A DNA stretch of 64,000 bases, from assembly GCF_963576545.1 (NCBI RefSeq), contig NW_026870603.1, forward strand, positions 682,001-746,000. Direction: 5' to 3'. Below the pieces are notes generated by a model. That model did no database searches. It was not told the DNA's origin and saw nothing but the letters and a program-made list of their open reading frames with translations. This DNA comes from Limanda limanda. Taxonomy: Eukaryota; Chordata; Actinopteri; Pleuronectiformes; Pleuronectidae. Shown here one piece after another: positions 47,554 to 61,533 of the stretch (its first letter is position 1; each line of letters begins with the position of its first letter). Made by a program: the position numbers and the translations under genes.

Positions 47554-50500
47554 CTTGGAAAGTGGTTGCATCTGGACTAATTTGGGTCCTGCGGATCGAT
47601 TGGTACCATCCCCGAGCTTGTACGACCTTCGGAAGAGGTCGACCGACGAAATTCCCCCAAATCTGAGGAGATATTCTTGAATAACTTTTTTGTGAAGGTC
47701 GGAGAGACTTGCAAGTAGGCTCTACCCCCACTAAATGGGGTTGCGCGCATCGATCGGTACCATCCTTGAGCTTCTCCGACTTTCGGAAGGGTTAGGGTTA
47801 GGGTTAGGGATGAAAGCACATAGGAGAAAGAGATATTCTTGAATAACTTTTTTTGTGAAGGTCGGAGAGACTTGCAAGTAGGCTCTACCCCCACTAAATG
47901 GGGTAGCGCGCATTGATCGGTACCATCCTTGAGCTTCTCCGACTTTCGGAAGGGTTAGGGTTAGGGTTAGGGATGAAAGCACATAGGAGAAAGAGATATT
48001 CTTGAATAACTTTTTTTGTGAAGGTCGGAGAGACTTGCAAGTAGGCTCTACCCCCACTAAATGGGGTAGCGCGCATCGATCGGTACCATCCTTGAGCTTC
48101 TCCGACTTTCGGAAGGGTTAGGGTTAGGGTTAGGGATGAAAGCACATAGGAGAAAGAGATATTCTTGAATAACTTTTTTTGTGAAGGTCGGAGAGACTTG
48201 CAAGTAGGCTCTACTCCCACTAAATGGGGTAGCGCGCATCGATCGGTACCATCCTTGAGCTTCTCCGACTTTCGGAAGGGTTAGGGTTAGGGTTAGGGAT
48301 GAAAGCACATAGGAGAAAGAGATATTCTTGAATAACTTTTTTTGTGAAGGTCGGAGAGACTTGGAAAGTGGTTGCATCTGGACTAATTTGGGTCCTGCGG
48401 ATCGATTGGTACCATCCCCGAGCTTGTACGACCTTCGGAAGAGGTCGACCGACGAAATTCCCCCAAATCTGAGGAGATATTCTTGAATAACTTTTTTTGT
48501 AAAGGTCGGAGAGACTTGCAAGTAGGCTCTACCCCCACTAAATGGGGTTGCGCGCATCGATCGGTACCATCCTTGAGCTTCTCCGACTTTCGGAAGGGTT
48601 AGGGTTAGGGTTAGGGATGAAAGCACATAGGAGAAAGAGATATTCTTGAATAACCTTTTTTGTGAAGGTCGGAGAGACTTGCAAGTAGGCTCTACCCCCA
48701 CTAAATGGGGTAGCGCGCATCGATCGGTACCATCCTTGAGCTTCTCCGACTTTCGGAAGGGTTAGGGTTAGGGATGAAAGCACATAGGAGAAAGAGATAT
48801 TCTTGAATAACTTTTTTTGTGAAGGTCGGAGAGACTTGCAAGTAGGCTCTACCCCCACTAAATGGGGTAGCGCGCATCGATCAGTACCATCCTTGAGCTT
48901 CTCCGACTTTCGGAAGGGTTAGGGTTAGGGTTAGGGATGAAAGCACATAGGAGAAGGAGATATTCTTGAATAACTTTTTTTGTGAAGGTCGGAGAGACTT
49001 GCAAGTAGGCTCTACCCCCACTAAATGGGGTAGCGCGCATCGATCGGTACCATCCTTGAGCTTCTCCGACTTTCGGAAGGGTTAGGGTTAGGGTTAGGGA
49101 TGAAAGCACATAGGAGAAAGAGATATTCTTGAATAACTTTTTTTGTGAAGGTCGGAGAGACTTGCAAGTAGGCTCTACCCCCACTAAATGGGGTAGCGCG
49201 CATCGATCGGTACCATCCTTGAGCTTCTCCGACTTTCGGAAGGGTTAGGGTTAGGGTTAGGGATGAAAGCACATAGGAGAAAGAGATATTCTTGAATAAC
49301 TTTTTTTGTGAAGGTCGGAGAGACTTGGAAAGTGGTTGCATCTGGACTAATTTGGGTCCTGCGGATCGATTGGTACCATCCCCGAGCTTGTACGACCTTC
49401 GGAAGAGGTCGACCGACGAAATTCCCCCAAAATCTGAGGAGATATTCTTGAATAACTTTTTTTGTGAAGGTCGGAGAGACTTGCAAGTAGGCTCTACCCC
49501 CACTAAATGGGGTAGCGCGCATCGATCGGTACCATCCTTGAGCTTCTCCGACTTTCGGAAGGGTTAGGGTTAGGGTTAGGGATGAAAGCACATAGGAGAA
49601 AGAGATATTCTTGAATAACTTTTTTTGTGAAGGTCGGAGAGACTTGCAAGTAGGCTCTACCCCCACTAAATGGCGTAGCGCACATCGATCGGTACCATCC
49701 TTGAGCTTCTCCGACTTTCGGAAGGGTTAGGGTTAGGGTTAGGGATGAAAGCACATAGGAGAAAGAGATATTCTTGAATAACTTTTTTTGTGAAGGTCGG
49801 AGAGACTTGGAAAGTGGTTGCATCTGGACTAATTTGGGTCCTGCGGATCGATTGGTACCATCCCCGAGCTTGTACGACCTTCGGAAGAGGTCGACCGACG
49901 AAATTCCCCCAAATCTGAGGAGATATTCTTGAATAACTTTTTTGTGAAGGTCGGAGAGACTTGCAAGTAGGCTCTACCCCCACTAAATGGGGTTGCGCGC
50001 ATCGATCGGTACCATCCTTGAGCTTCTCCGACTTTCGGAAGGGTTAGGGTTAGGGTTAGGGATGAAAGCACATAGGAGAAAGAGATATTCTTGAATAACT
50101 TTTTTTGTGAAGGTCGGAGAGACTTGCAAGTAGGCTCTACCCCCACTAAATGGGGTAGCGCGCATTGATCGGTACCATCCTTGAGCTTCTCCGACTTTCG
50201 GAAGGGTTAGGGTTAGGGATGAAAGCACATAGGAGAAAGAGATATTCTTGAATAACTTTTTTTGTGAAGGTCGGAGAGACTTGCAAGTAGGCTCTACCCC
50301 CACTAAATGGGGTAGCGCGCATCGATCGGTACCATCCTTGAGCTTCTCCGACTTTCGGAAGGGTTAGGGTTAGGGTTAGGGATGAAAGCACATAGGAGAA
50401 AGAGATATTCTTGAATAACTTTTTTTGTGAAGGTCGGAGAGACTTGCAAGTAGGCTCTACTCCCACTAAATGGGGTAGCGCGCATCGATCGGTACCATCC

Positions 50501-52051
50501 TTGAGCTTCTCCGACTTTCGGAAGGGTTAGGGTTAGGGTTAGGGATGAAAGCACATAGGAGAAAGAGATATTCTTGAATAACTTTTTTTGTGAAGGTCGG
50601 AGAGACTTGGAAAGTGGTTGCATCTGGACTAATTTGGGTCCTGCGGATCGATTGGTACCATCCCCGAGCTTGTACGACCTTCGGAAGAGGTCGACCGACG
50701 AAATTCCCCCAAATCTGAGGAGATATTCTTGAATAACTTTTTTTGTAAAGGTCGGAGAGACTTGCAAGTAGGCTCTACCCCCACTAAATGGGGTTGCGCG
50801 CATCGATCGGTACCATCCTTGAGCTTCTCCGACTTTCGGAAGGGTTAGGGTTAGGGTTAGGGATGAAAGCACATAGGAGAAAGAGATATTCTTGAATAAC
50901 CTTTTTTGTGAAGGTCGGAGAGACTTGCAAGTAGGCTCTACCCCCACTAAATGGGGTAGCGCGCATCGATCGGTACCATCCTTGAGCTTCTCCGACTTTC
51001 GGAAGGGTTAGGGTTAGGGATGAAAGCACATAGGAGAAAGAGATATTCTTGAATAACTTTTTTTGTGAAGGTCGGAGAGACTTGCAAGTAGGCTCTACCC
51101 CCACTAAATGGGGTAGCGCGCATCGATCAGTACCATCCTTGAGCTTCTCCGACTTTCGGAAGGGTTAGGGTTAGGGTTAGGGATGAAAGCACATAGGAGA
51201 AGGAGATATTCTTGAATAACTTTTTTTGTGAAGGTCGGAGAGACTTGCAAGTAGGCTCTACCCCCACTAAATGGGGTAGCGCGCATCGATCGGTACCATC
51301 CTTGAGCTTCTCCGACTTTCGGAAGGGTTAGGGTTAGGGTTAGGGATGAAAGCACATAGGAGAAAGAGATATTCTTGAATAACTTTTTTTGTGAAGGTCG
51401 GAGAGACTTGCAAGTAGGCTCTACCCCCACTAAATGGGGTAGCGCGCATCGATCGGTACCATCCTTGAGCTTCTCCGACTTTCGGAAGGGTTAGGGTTAG
51501 GGTTAGGGATGAAAGCACATAGGAGAAAGAGATATTCTTGAATAACTTTTTTTGTGAAGGTCGGAGAGACTTGGAAAGTGGTTGCATCTGGACTAATTTG
51601 GGTCCTGCGGATCGATTGGTACCATCCCCGAGCTTGTACGACCTTCGGAAGAGGTCGACCGACGAAATTCCCCCAAAATCTGAGGAGATATTCTTGAATA
51701 ACTTTTTTTGTGAAGGTCGGAGAGACTTGCAAGTAGGCTCTACCCCCACTAAATGGGGTAGCGCGCATCGATCGGTACCATCCTTGAGCTTCTCCGACTT
51801 TCGGAAGGGTTAGGGTTAGGGTTAGGGATGAAAGCACATAGGAGAAAGAGATATTCTTGAATAACTTTTTTTGTGAAGGTCGGAGAGACTTGCAAGTAGG
51901 CTCTACCCCCACTAAATGGCGTAGCGCACATCGATCGGTACCATCCTTGAGCTTCTCCGACTTTCGGAAGGGTTAGGGTTAGGGTTAGGGATGAAAGCAC
52001 ATAGGAGAAAGAGATATTCTTGAATAACTTTTTTTGTGAAGGTCGGAGAGA
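47554..52051 (+). repeat. 2.25-kb fourteen-unit tandem duplication private to R3
   Basis: Copies are 47554-49805 (2252 bp) and 49806-52051 (2246 bp). Each starts with a B unit that has T6 in place of T7, the only two such units seen. The second copy has one TTAGGG fewer in unit 50123. R2 has this segment once (7040-9286), so the duplication is specific to R3. Confidence 0.9.
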
Positions 52052-55000
52052 CTTGGAAAGTGGTTGCATCTGGACTAATTTGGGTCCTGCGGATCGATTG
52101 GTACCATCCCCGAGCTTGTACGACCTTCGGAAGAGGTCGACCGACGAAATTCCCCCAAATCTGAGGAGATATTCTTGAATAACTTTTTTTGTGAAGGTCG
52201 GAGAGACTTGCAAGTAGGCTCTACCCCCACTAAATGGGGTAGCGCGCATCGATCGGTACCATCCTTGAGCTTCTCCGACTTTCGGAAGGGTTAGGGTTAG
52301 GGTTAGGGATGAAAGCACATAGGAGAAAGAGATATTCTTGAATAACTTTTTTTGTGAAGGTCGGAGAGACTTGCAAGTAGGCTCTACCCCCACTAAATGG
52401 GGTAGCGCGCATCGATCGGTACCATCCTTGAGCTTCTCCGACTTTTGGAAGGGTTAGGGTTAGGGTTAGGGATGAAAGCACATAGGAGAAAGAGATATTC
52501 TTGAATAACTTTTTTTGTGAAGGTCGGAGAGACTTGCAAGTAGGCTCTACCCCCACTAAATGGGGTAGCGCGCATCGATCGGTACCATCCTTGAGCTTCT
52601 CCGACTTTCGGAAGGGTTAGGGTTAGGGTTAGGGATGAAAGCACATAGGAGAAAGAGATATTCTTAATTAACTTTTTTTGTGAAGGTCGGAGAGACTTGC
52701 AAGTAGGCTCTACCCCCACTAAATGGGGTAGCGCACATCGATCGGTACCATCCTTGAGCTTCTCCGACTTTCGGAAGGGTTAGGGTTAGGGTTAGGGATG
52801 AAAGCACATAGGAGAAAGAGATATTCTTGAATAACTTTTTTTGTGAAGGTCGGAGAGACTTGCAAGTAGGCTCTACCCCCACTAAATGGGGTAGCGCGCA
52901 TCGATCGGTACCATCCTTGAGCTTCTCCGACTTTCGGAAGGGTTAGGGTTAGGGATGAAAGCACATAGGAGAAAGAGATATTCTTGAATAACTTTTTTTG
53001 TGAAGGTCGGAGAGACTTGGAAAGTGGTTGCATCTGGACTAATTTGGGTCCTGCGGATCGATTGGTACCATCCCCGAGCTTGTACGACCTTCGGAAGAGG
53101 TCGACCGACGAAATTCCCCCAAATCTGAGGAGATATTCTTGAATAACTTTTTTTGTGAAGGTCGGAGAGACTTGCAAGTAGGCTCTACCCCCACTAAATG
53201 GGGTAGCGCGCATCGATCGGTACCATCCTTGAGCTTCTCCGACTTTTGGAAGGGTTAGGGTTAGGGTTAGGGATGAAAGCACATAGGAGAAAGAGATATT
53301 CTTGAATAACTTTTTTTGTGAAGGTCGGAGAGACTTGCAAGTAGGCTCTACCCCCACTAAATGGGGTAGCGCGCATCGATCGGTACCATCCTTGAGCTTC
53401 TCCGACTTTCGGAAGGGTTAGGGTTAGGGTTAGGGATGAAAGCACATAGGAGAAAGAGATATTCTTAATTAACTTTTTTTGTGAAGGTCGGAGAGACTTG
53501 CAAGTAGGCTCTACCCCCACTAAATGGGGTAGCGCACATCGATCGGTACCATCCTTGAGCTTCTCCGACTTTCGGAAGGGTTAGGGTTAGGGTTAGGGAT
53601 GAAAGCACATAGGAGAAAGAGATATTCTTGAATAACTTTTTTTGTGAAGGTCGGAGAGACTTGCAAGTAGGCTCTACCCCCACTAAATGGGGTAGCGCGC
53701 ATCGATCGGTACCATCCTTGAGCTTCTCCGACTTTCGGAAGGGTTAGGGTTAGGGTTAGGGATGAAAGCACATAGGAGAAAGAGATATTCTTAATTAACT
53801 TTTTTTGTGAAGGTCGGAGAGACTTGCAAGTAGGCTCTACCCCCACTAAATGGGGTAGCGCACATCGATCGGTACCATCCTTGAGCTTCTCCGACTTTCG
53901 GAAGGGTTAGGGTTAGGGTTAGGGATGAAAGCACATAGGAGAAAGAGATATTCTTGAATAACTTTTTTTGTGAAGGTCGGAGAGACTTGCAAGTAGGCTC
54001 TACCCCCACTAAATGGGGTAGCGCGCATCGATCGGTACCATCCTTGAGCTTCTCCGACTTTCGGAAGGGTTAGGGTTAGGGATGAAAGCACATAGGAGAA
54101 AGAGATATTCTTGAATAACTTTTTTTGTGAAGGTCGGAGAGACTTGGAAAGTGGTTGCATCTGGACTAATTTGGGTCCTGCGGATCGATTGGTACCATCC
54201 CCGAGCTTGTACGACCTTCGGAAGAGGTCGACCGACGAAATTCCCCCAAATCTGAGGAGATATTCTTGAATAACTTTTTTTGTGAAGGTCGGAGAGACTT
54301 GCAAGTAGGCTCTACCCCCACTAAATGGGGTAGCGCACATCGATCGGTACCATCCTTGAGCTTCTCAGACTTTCGGAAGGGTTAGGGTTAGGGTTAGGGA
54401 TGAAAGCACATAGGAGAAAGAGATATTCTTGAATAACTTTTTTTGTGAAGGTCGGAGAGACTTGCAAGTAGGCTCTACCCCCACTAAATGGGGTAGCGCG
54501 CATCGATCGGTACCATCCTTGAGCTTCTCCGACTTTTGGAAGGATTAGGGTTAGGGTTAGGGATGAAAGCACATAGGAGAAAGAGATATTCTTGAATAAC
54601 TTTTTTTGTGAAGGTCGGAGAGACTTGCAAGTAGGCTCTACCCCCACTAAATGGGGTAGCGCACATCGATCGGTACCATCCTTGAGCTTCTCCGACTTTC
54701 GGAAGGGTTAGGGTTAGGGTTAGGGATGAAAGCACATAGGAGAAAGAGATATTCTTGAATAACTTTTTTTGTGAAGGTCGGAGAGACTTGCAAGTAGGCT
54801 CTACCCCCACTAAATGGGGTAACGCGCATCGATCGGTACCATCCTTGAGCTTCTCCGACTTTCGGAAGGGTTAGGGTTAGGGTTAGGGATGAAAGCACAT
54901 AGGAGAAAGAGATATTCTTGAATAACTTTTTTTGTGAAGGTCGGAGAGACTTGGAAAGTGGTTGCATCTGGACTAATTTGGGTCCTGCGGATCGATTGGT

Positions 55001-55430
55001 ACCATCCCCGAGCTTGTACGACCTTCGGAAGAGGTCGACTGACGAAATTCCCCCAAATCTGAGGAGATATTCTTGAATAACTTTTTTTGTGAAGGTCGGA
55101 GAGACTTGCAAGTAGGCTCTACCCCCACTAAATGGGGTAGCGCACATCGATCGGTACCATCCTTGAGCTTCTCCGACTTTCGGAAGGGTTAGGGTTAGGG
55201 TTAGGGATGAAAGCACATAGGAGAAAGAGATATTCTTGAATAACTTTTTTTGTGAAGGTCGGAGAGACTTGCAAGTAGGCTCTACCCCCACTAAATGGGG
55301 TAGCGCGCATCGATCGGTACCATCCTTGAGCTTCTCCGACTTTCGGAAGGGTTAGGGTTAGGGTTAGGGATGAAAGCACATAGGAGAAAGAGATATTCTT
55401 GAATAACTTTTTTTGTGAAGGTCGGAGAGA

Positions 55431-55740
55431 CTTGGAAAGTGGTTGCATCTGGACTAATTTGGGTCCTGCGGATCGATTGGTACCATCCCCGAGCTTGTAC
55501 GACCTTCGGAAGAGGTCGACCGACGAAATTCCCCCAAATCTGAGGAGATATTCTTGAATAACTTTTTTTGTGAAGGTCGGAGAGACTTGGAAAGTGGTTG
55601 CATCTGGACTAATTTGGGTCCTGCGGATCGATTAGTACCATCCCCGAGCTTGTACGACCTTCGGAAGAGGTCGACCGACGAAATTCCCCCAAATCTGAGG
55701 AGATATTCTTGAATAACTTTTTTTGTGAAGGTCGGAGAGA
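55431..55740 (+). repeat. Unique B-B junction
   Basis: B 55431-55585 is followed directly by B 55586-55740. By variants, the first matches 14594 and the second (GATTAGTACC) matches 15556 in R2. The offset to R2 falls from 40837 to 40030 here, so R3 lacks 807 bp, the five units AABAA (14749-15555). In all other cases at least one A separates B units. Confidence 0.93.
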
Positions 55741-58700
55741 CTTGCAAGTAGGCTCTACCCCCACTAAATGGGGTTGCGCACATCGATCGGTACCATCTTT
55801 GAGCTTCTCCGACTTTCGGAAGGGTTAGGGTTAGGGTTAGGGATGAAAGCACATAGGAGAAAGAGATATTCTTGAATAACTTTTTTTGTGAAGGTCGGAG
55901 AGACTTGCAAGTAGGCTCTACTCCCACTAAATGGGGTAGCGCGCATCGATCGGTACCATCCTTGAGCTTCTCCGACTTTCGGAAGGGTTAGGGTTAGGGT
56001 TAGGGATGAAAGCACATAGGAGAAAGAGATATTCTTGAATAACTTTTTTTGTGAAGGTCGGAGAGACTTGGAAAGTGGTTGCATCTGGACTAATTTGGGT
56101 CCTGCAGATCGATTAGTACCATCCCCGAGCTTGTACGACCTTCGGAAGAGGTCGACCGACGAAATTCCCCCAAATCTGAGGAGATATTCTTGAATAACTT
56201 TTTTTGTGAAGGTCGGAGAGACTTGCAAGTAGGCTCTACCCCCACTAAATGGGGTTGCGCGCATCGATCGGTACCATCTTTGAGCTTCTCCGACTTTCGG
56301 AAGGGTTAGGGTTAGGGTTAGGGATGAAAGCACATAGGAGAAAGAGATATTCTTGAATAACTTTTTTTGTGAAGGTTGGAGAGACTTGCAAGTAGGCTCT
56401 ACCCCCACTAAATGGGGTAGCGCGCATCGATCGGTACCATCCTTGAGCTTCTCCGACTTTCGGAAGGGTTAGGGTTAGGGTTAGGGATGAAAGCACATAG
56501 GAGAAAGAGATATTCTTGAATAACTTTTTTTGTGAAGGTCGGAGAGACTTGCAAGTAGGCTCTACCCCCACTAAATGGGGTAGCGCGCATCGATCAGTAC
56601 CATCCTTGAGCTTCTCCGACTTTCGGAAGGGTTAGGGTTAGGGTTAGGGATGAAAGCACATAGGAGAAGGAGATATTCTTGAATAACTTTTTTTGTGAAG
56701 GTCGGAGAGACTTGCAAGTAGGCTCTACCCCCACTAAATGGGGTAGCGCGCATCGATCGGTACCATCCTTGAGCTTCTCCGACTTTCGGAAGGGTTAGGG
56801 TTAGGGTTAGGGATGAAAGCACATAGGAGAAAGAGATATTCTTGAATAACTTTTTTTGTGAAGGTCGGAGAGACTTGCAAGTAGGCTCTACCCCCACTAA
56901 ATGGGGTAGCGCGCATCGATCGGTACCATCCTTGAGCTTCTCCGACTTTCGGAAGGGTTAGGGTTAGGGTTAGGGATGAAAGCACATAGGAGAAAGAGAT
57001 ATTCTTGAATAACTTTTTTTGTGAAGGTCGGAGAGACTTGGAAAGTGGTTGCATCTGGACTAATTTGGGTCCTGCGGATCGATTGGTACCATCCCCGAGC
57101 TTGTACGACCTTCGGAAGAGGTCGACCGACGAAATTCCCCCAAAATCTGAGGAGATATTCTTGAATAACTTTTTTTGTGAAGGTCGGAGAGACTTGCAAG
57201 TAGGCTCTACCCCCACTAAATGGGGTAGCGCGCATCGATCGGTACCATCTTTGAGCTTCTCCGACTTTCGGAAGGGTTAGGGTTAGGGTTAGGGATGAAA
57301 GCACATAGGAGAAAGAGATATTCTTGAATAACTTTTTTTGTGAAGGTTGGAGAGACTTGCAAGTAGGCTCTACCCCCACTAAATGGGGTAGCGCGCATCG
57401 ATCGGTACCATCCTTGAGCTTCTCCGACTTTCGGAAGGGTTAGGGTTAGGGTTAGGGATGAAAGCACATAGGAGAAAGAGATATTCTTGAATAACTTTTT
57501 TTGTGAAGGTCGGAGAGACTTGCAAGTAGGCTCTACCCCCACTAAATGGGGTAGCGGGCATCGATCGGTACCATCCTTGAGCTTCTCCGACTTTTGGAAG
57601 GGTTAGGGTTAGGGTTAGGGATGAAAGCACATAGGAGAAAGAGATATTCTTGAATAACTTTTTTTGTGAAGGTCGGAGAGACTTGCAAGTAGGCTCTACC
57701 CCCACTAAATGGGGTAGCGCGCATCGATCGGTACCATCCTTGAGCTTCTCCGACTTTCGGAAGGGTTAGGGTTAGGGTTAGGGATGAAAGCACATAGGAG
57801 AAAGAGATATTCTTAATTAACTTTTTTTGTGAAGGTCGGAGAGACTTGCAAGTAGGCTCTACCCCCACTAAATGGGGTAGCGCACATCGATCGGTACCAT
57901 CCTTGAGCTTCTCCGACTTTCGGAAGGGTTAGGGTTAGGGTTAGGGATGAAAGCACATAGGAGAAAGAGATATTCTTGAATAACTTTTTTTGTGAAGGTC
58001 GGAGAGACTTGCAAGTAGGCTCTACCCCCACTAAATGGGGTAGCGCGCATCGATCGGTACCATCCTTGAGCTTCTCCGACTTTCGGAAGGGTTAGGGTTA
58101 GGGATGAAAGCACATAGGAGAAAGAGATATTCTTGAATAACTTTTTTTGTGAAGGTCGGAGAGACTTGGAAAGTGGTTGCATCTGGACTAATTTGGGTCC
58201 TGCGGATCGATTGGTACCATCCCCGAGCTTGTACGACCTTCGGAAGAGGTCGACCGACGAAATTCCCCCAAATCTGAGGAGATATTCTTGAATAACTTTT
58301 TTTGTGAAGGTCGGAGAGACTTGCAAGTAGGCTCTACCCCCACTAAATGGGGTTGCGCGCATCGATCGGTACCATCCTTGAGCTTCTCCGACTTTCGGAA
58401 GGGTTAGGGTTAGGGTTAGGGATGAAAGCACATAGGAGAAAGAGATATTCTTGAATAACTTTTTTTGTGAAGGTCGGAGAGACTTGCAAGTAGGCTCTAC
58501 CCCCACTAAATGGGGTAGCACACATCGATCGGTACCATCCTTGAGCTTCTCCGACTTTCGGAAGGGTTAGGGTTAGGGTTAGGGATGAAAGCACATAGGA
58601 GAAAGAGATATTCTTGAATAACTTTTTTTGTGAAGGTCGGAGAGACTTGCAAGTAGGCTCTACCCCCACTAAATGGCGTAGCGCACATCGATCGGTACCA

Positions 58701-60090
58701 TCCTTGAGCTTCTCCGACTTTCGGAAGGGTTAGGGTTAGGGTTAGGGATGAAAGCACATAGGAGAAAGAGATATTCTTGAATAACTTTTTTTGTGAAGGT
58801 CGGAGAGACTTGGAAAGTGGTTGCATCTGGACTAATTTGGGTCCTGCGGATCGATTGGTACCATCCCCGAGCTTGTACGACCTTCGGAAGAGGTCGACCG
58901 ACGAAATTCCCCCAAATCTGAGGAGATATTCTTGAATAACTTTTTTTGTGAAGGTCGGAGAGACTTGCAAGTAGGCTCTACCCCCACTAAATGGGGTAGC
59001 GCGCATCGATCGGTACCATCCTTGAGCTTCTCCGACTTTCGGAAGGGTTAGGGTTAGGGTTAGGGATGAAAGCACATAGGAGAAAGAGATATTCTTGAAT
59101 AACTTTTTTTGTGAAGGTCGGAGAGACTTGCAAGTAGGCTCTACCCCCACTAAATGGGGTAGCGCGCATCGATCGGTACCATCCTTGAGCTTCTCCGACT
59201 TTCGGAAGGGTTAGGGTTAGGGATGAAAGCACATAGGAGAAAGAGATATTCTTGAATAACTTTTTTTGTGAAGGTCGGAGAGACTTGGAAAGTGGTTGCA
59301 TCTGGACTAATTTGGGTCCTGCGGATCGATTGGTACCATCCCCGAGCTTGTACGACCTTCGGAAGAGGTCGACCGACGAAATTCCCCCAAATCTGAGGAG
59401 ATATTCTTGAATAACTTTTTTTGTGAAGGTCGGAGAGACTTGCAAGTAGGCTCTACCCCCACTAAATGGGGTAGCGCACATCGATCGGTACCATCCTTGA
59501 GCTTCTCCGACTTTCGGAAGGGTTAGGGTTAGGGTTAGGGATGAAAGCACATAGGAGAAAGAGATATTCTTGAATAACTTTTTTTGTGAAGGTCGGAGAG
59601 ACTTGCAAGTAGGCTTTACCCCCACTAAATGGGGTAGCGCGCATCGATCGGTACCATCCTTGAGCTTCTCCGACTTTTGGAAGGATTAGGGTTAGGGTTA
59701 GGGATGAAAGCACATAGGAGAAAGAGATATTCTTGAATAACTTTTTTTGTGAAGGTCGGAGAGACTTGCAAGTAGGCTCTACCCCCACTAAATGGGGTAG
59801 CGCACATCGATCGGTACCATCCTTGAGCTTCTCCGACTTTCGGAAGGGTTAGGGTTAGGGTTAGGGATGAAAGCACATAGGAGAAAGAGATATTCTTGAA
59901 TAACTTTTTTTGTGAAGGTCGGAGAGACTTGCAAGTAGGCTCTACCCCCACTAAATGGGGTAGCGCGCATCGATCGGTACCATCCTTGAGCTTCTCCGAC
60001 TTTCGGAAGGGTTAGGGTTAGGGTTAGGGATGAAAGCACATAGGAGAAAGAGATATTCTTGAATAACTTTTTTTGTGAAGGTCGGAGAGA

Positions 60091-61533
60091 CTTGGAAAGT
60101 GGTTGCATCTGGACTAATTTGGGTCCTGCGGATCGATTGGTACCATCCCCGAGCTTGTACGACCTTCGGAAGAGGTCGACTGACGAAATTCCCCCAAATC
60201 TGAGGAGATATTCTTGAATAACTTTTTTTGTGAAGGTCGGAGAGACTTGCAAGTAGGCTCTACCCCCACTAAATGGGGTAGCGCACATCGATCGGTACCA
60301 TCCTTGAGCTTCTCCGACTTTCGGAAGGGTTAGGGTTAGGGTTAGGGATGAAAGCACATAGGAGAAAGAGATATTCTTGAATAACTTTTTTTGTGAAGGT
60401 CGGAGAGACTTGCAAGTAGGCTCTACCCCCACTAAATGGGGTAGCGCGCATCGATCGGTACCATCCTTGAGCTTCTCCGACTTTCGGAAGGGTTAGGGTT
60501 AGGGTTAGGGATGAAAGCACATAGGAGAAAGAGATATTCTTGAATAACTTTTTTTGTGAAGGTCGGAGAGACTTGGAAAGTGGTTGCATCTGGACTAATT
60601 TGGGTCCTGCGGATCGATTGGTACCATCCCCGAGCTTGTACGACCTTTGGAAGAGGTCGACCGACGAAATTCCCCCAAATCTGAGGAGATATTCTTGAAT
60701 AACTTTTTTTGTGAAGGTCGGAGAGACTTGCAAGTAGTCTCTACCCCCACTAAATGGGGTAGCGCGCATCGATCGGTACCATCCTTGAGCTTCTCCGACT
60801 TTCGGAAGGGTTAGGGTTAGGGTTAGGGATGAAAGCACATAGGAGAAAGAGATATTCTTGAATAACTTTTTTTGTGAAGGTCGGAGAGACTTGCAAGTAG
60901 GCTCTACTCCCACTAAATGGGGTAGCGCGCATCGATCGGTACCATCCTTGAGCTTCTCCGACTTTCGGAAGGGTTAGGGTTAGGGTTAGGGATGAAAGCA
61001 CATAGGAGAAAGAGATATTCTTGAATAACTTTTTTTGTGAAGGTCGGAGAGACTTGGAAAGTGGTTGCATCTGGACTAATTTGGGTCCTGCGGATCGATT
61101 AGTACCATCCCCGAGCTTGTACGACCTTCGGAAGAGGTCGACCGACGAAATTCCCCCAAATCTGAGGAGATATTCTTGAATAACTTTTTTTGTGAAGGTC
61201 GGAGAGACTTGCAAGTAGGCTCTACCCCCACTAAATGGGGTTGCGCGCATCGATCGGTACCATCTTTGAGCTTCTCCGACTTTCGGAAGGGTTAGGGTTA
61301 GGGTTAGGGATGAAAGCACATAGGAGAAAGAGATATTCTTGAATAACTTTTTTTGTGAAGGTCGGAGAGACTTGCAAGTAGGCTCTACTCCCACTAAATG
61401 GGGTAGCGCGCATCGATCGGTACCATCCTTGAGCTTCTCCGACTTTCGGAAGGGTTAGGGTTAGGGTTAGGGATGAAAGCACATAGGAGAAAGAGATATT
61501 CTTGAATAACTTTTTTTGTGAAGGTCGGAGAGA
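60091..61533 (+). repeat. Regular AAB run, 3 x 481 bp
   Basis: B units are at 60091, 60572 and 61053. It is the R3 copy of 20061-21503, with one substitution at 60648. Confidence 0.92.
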
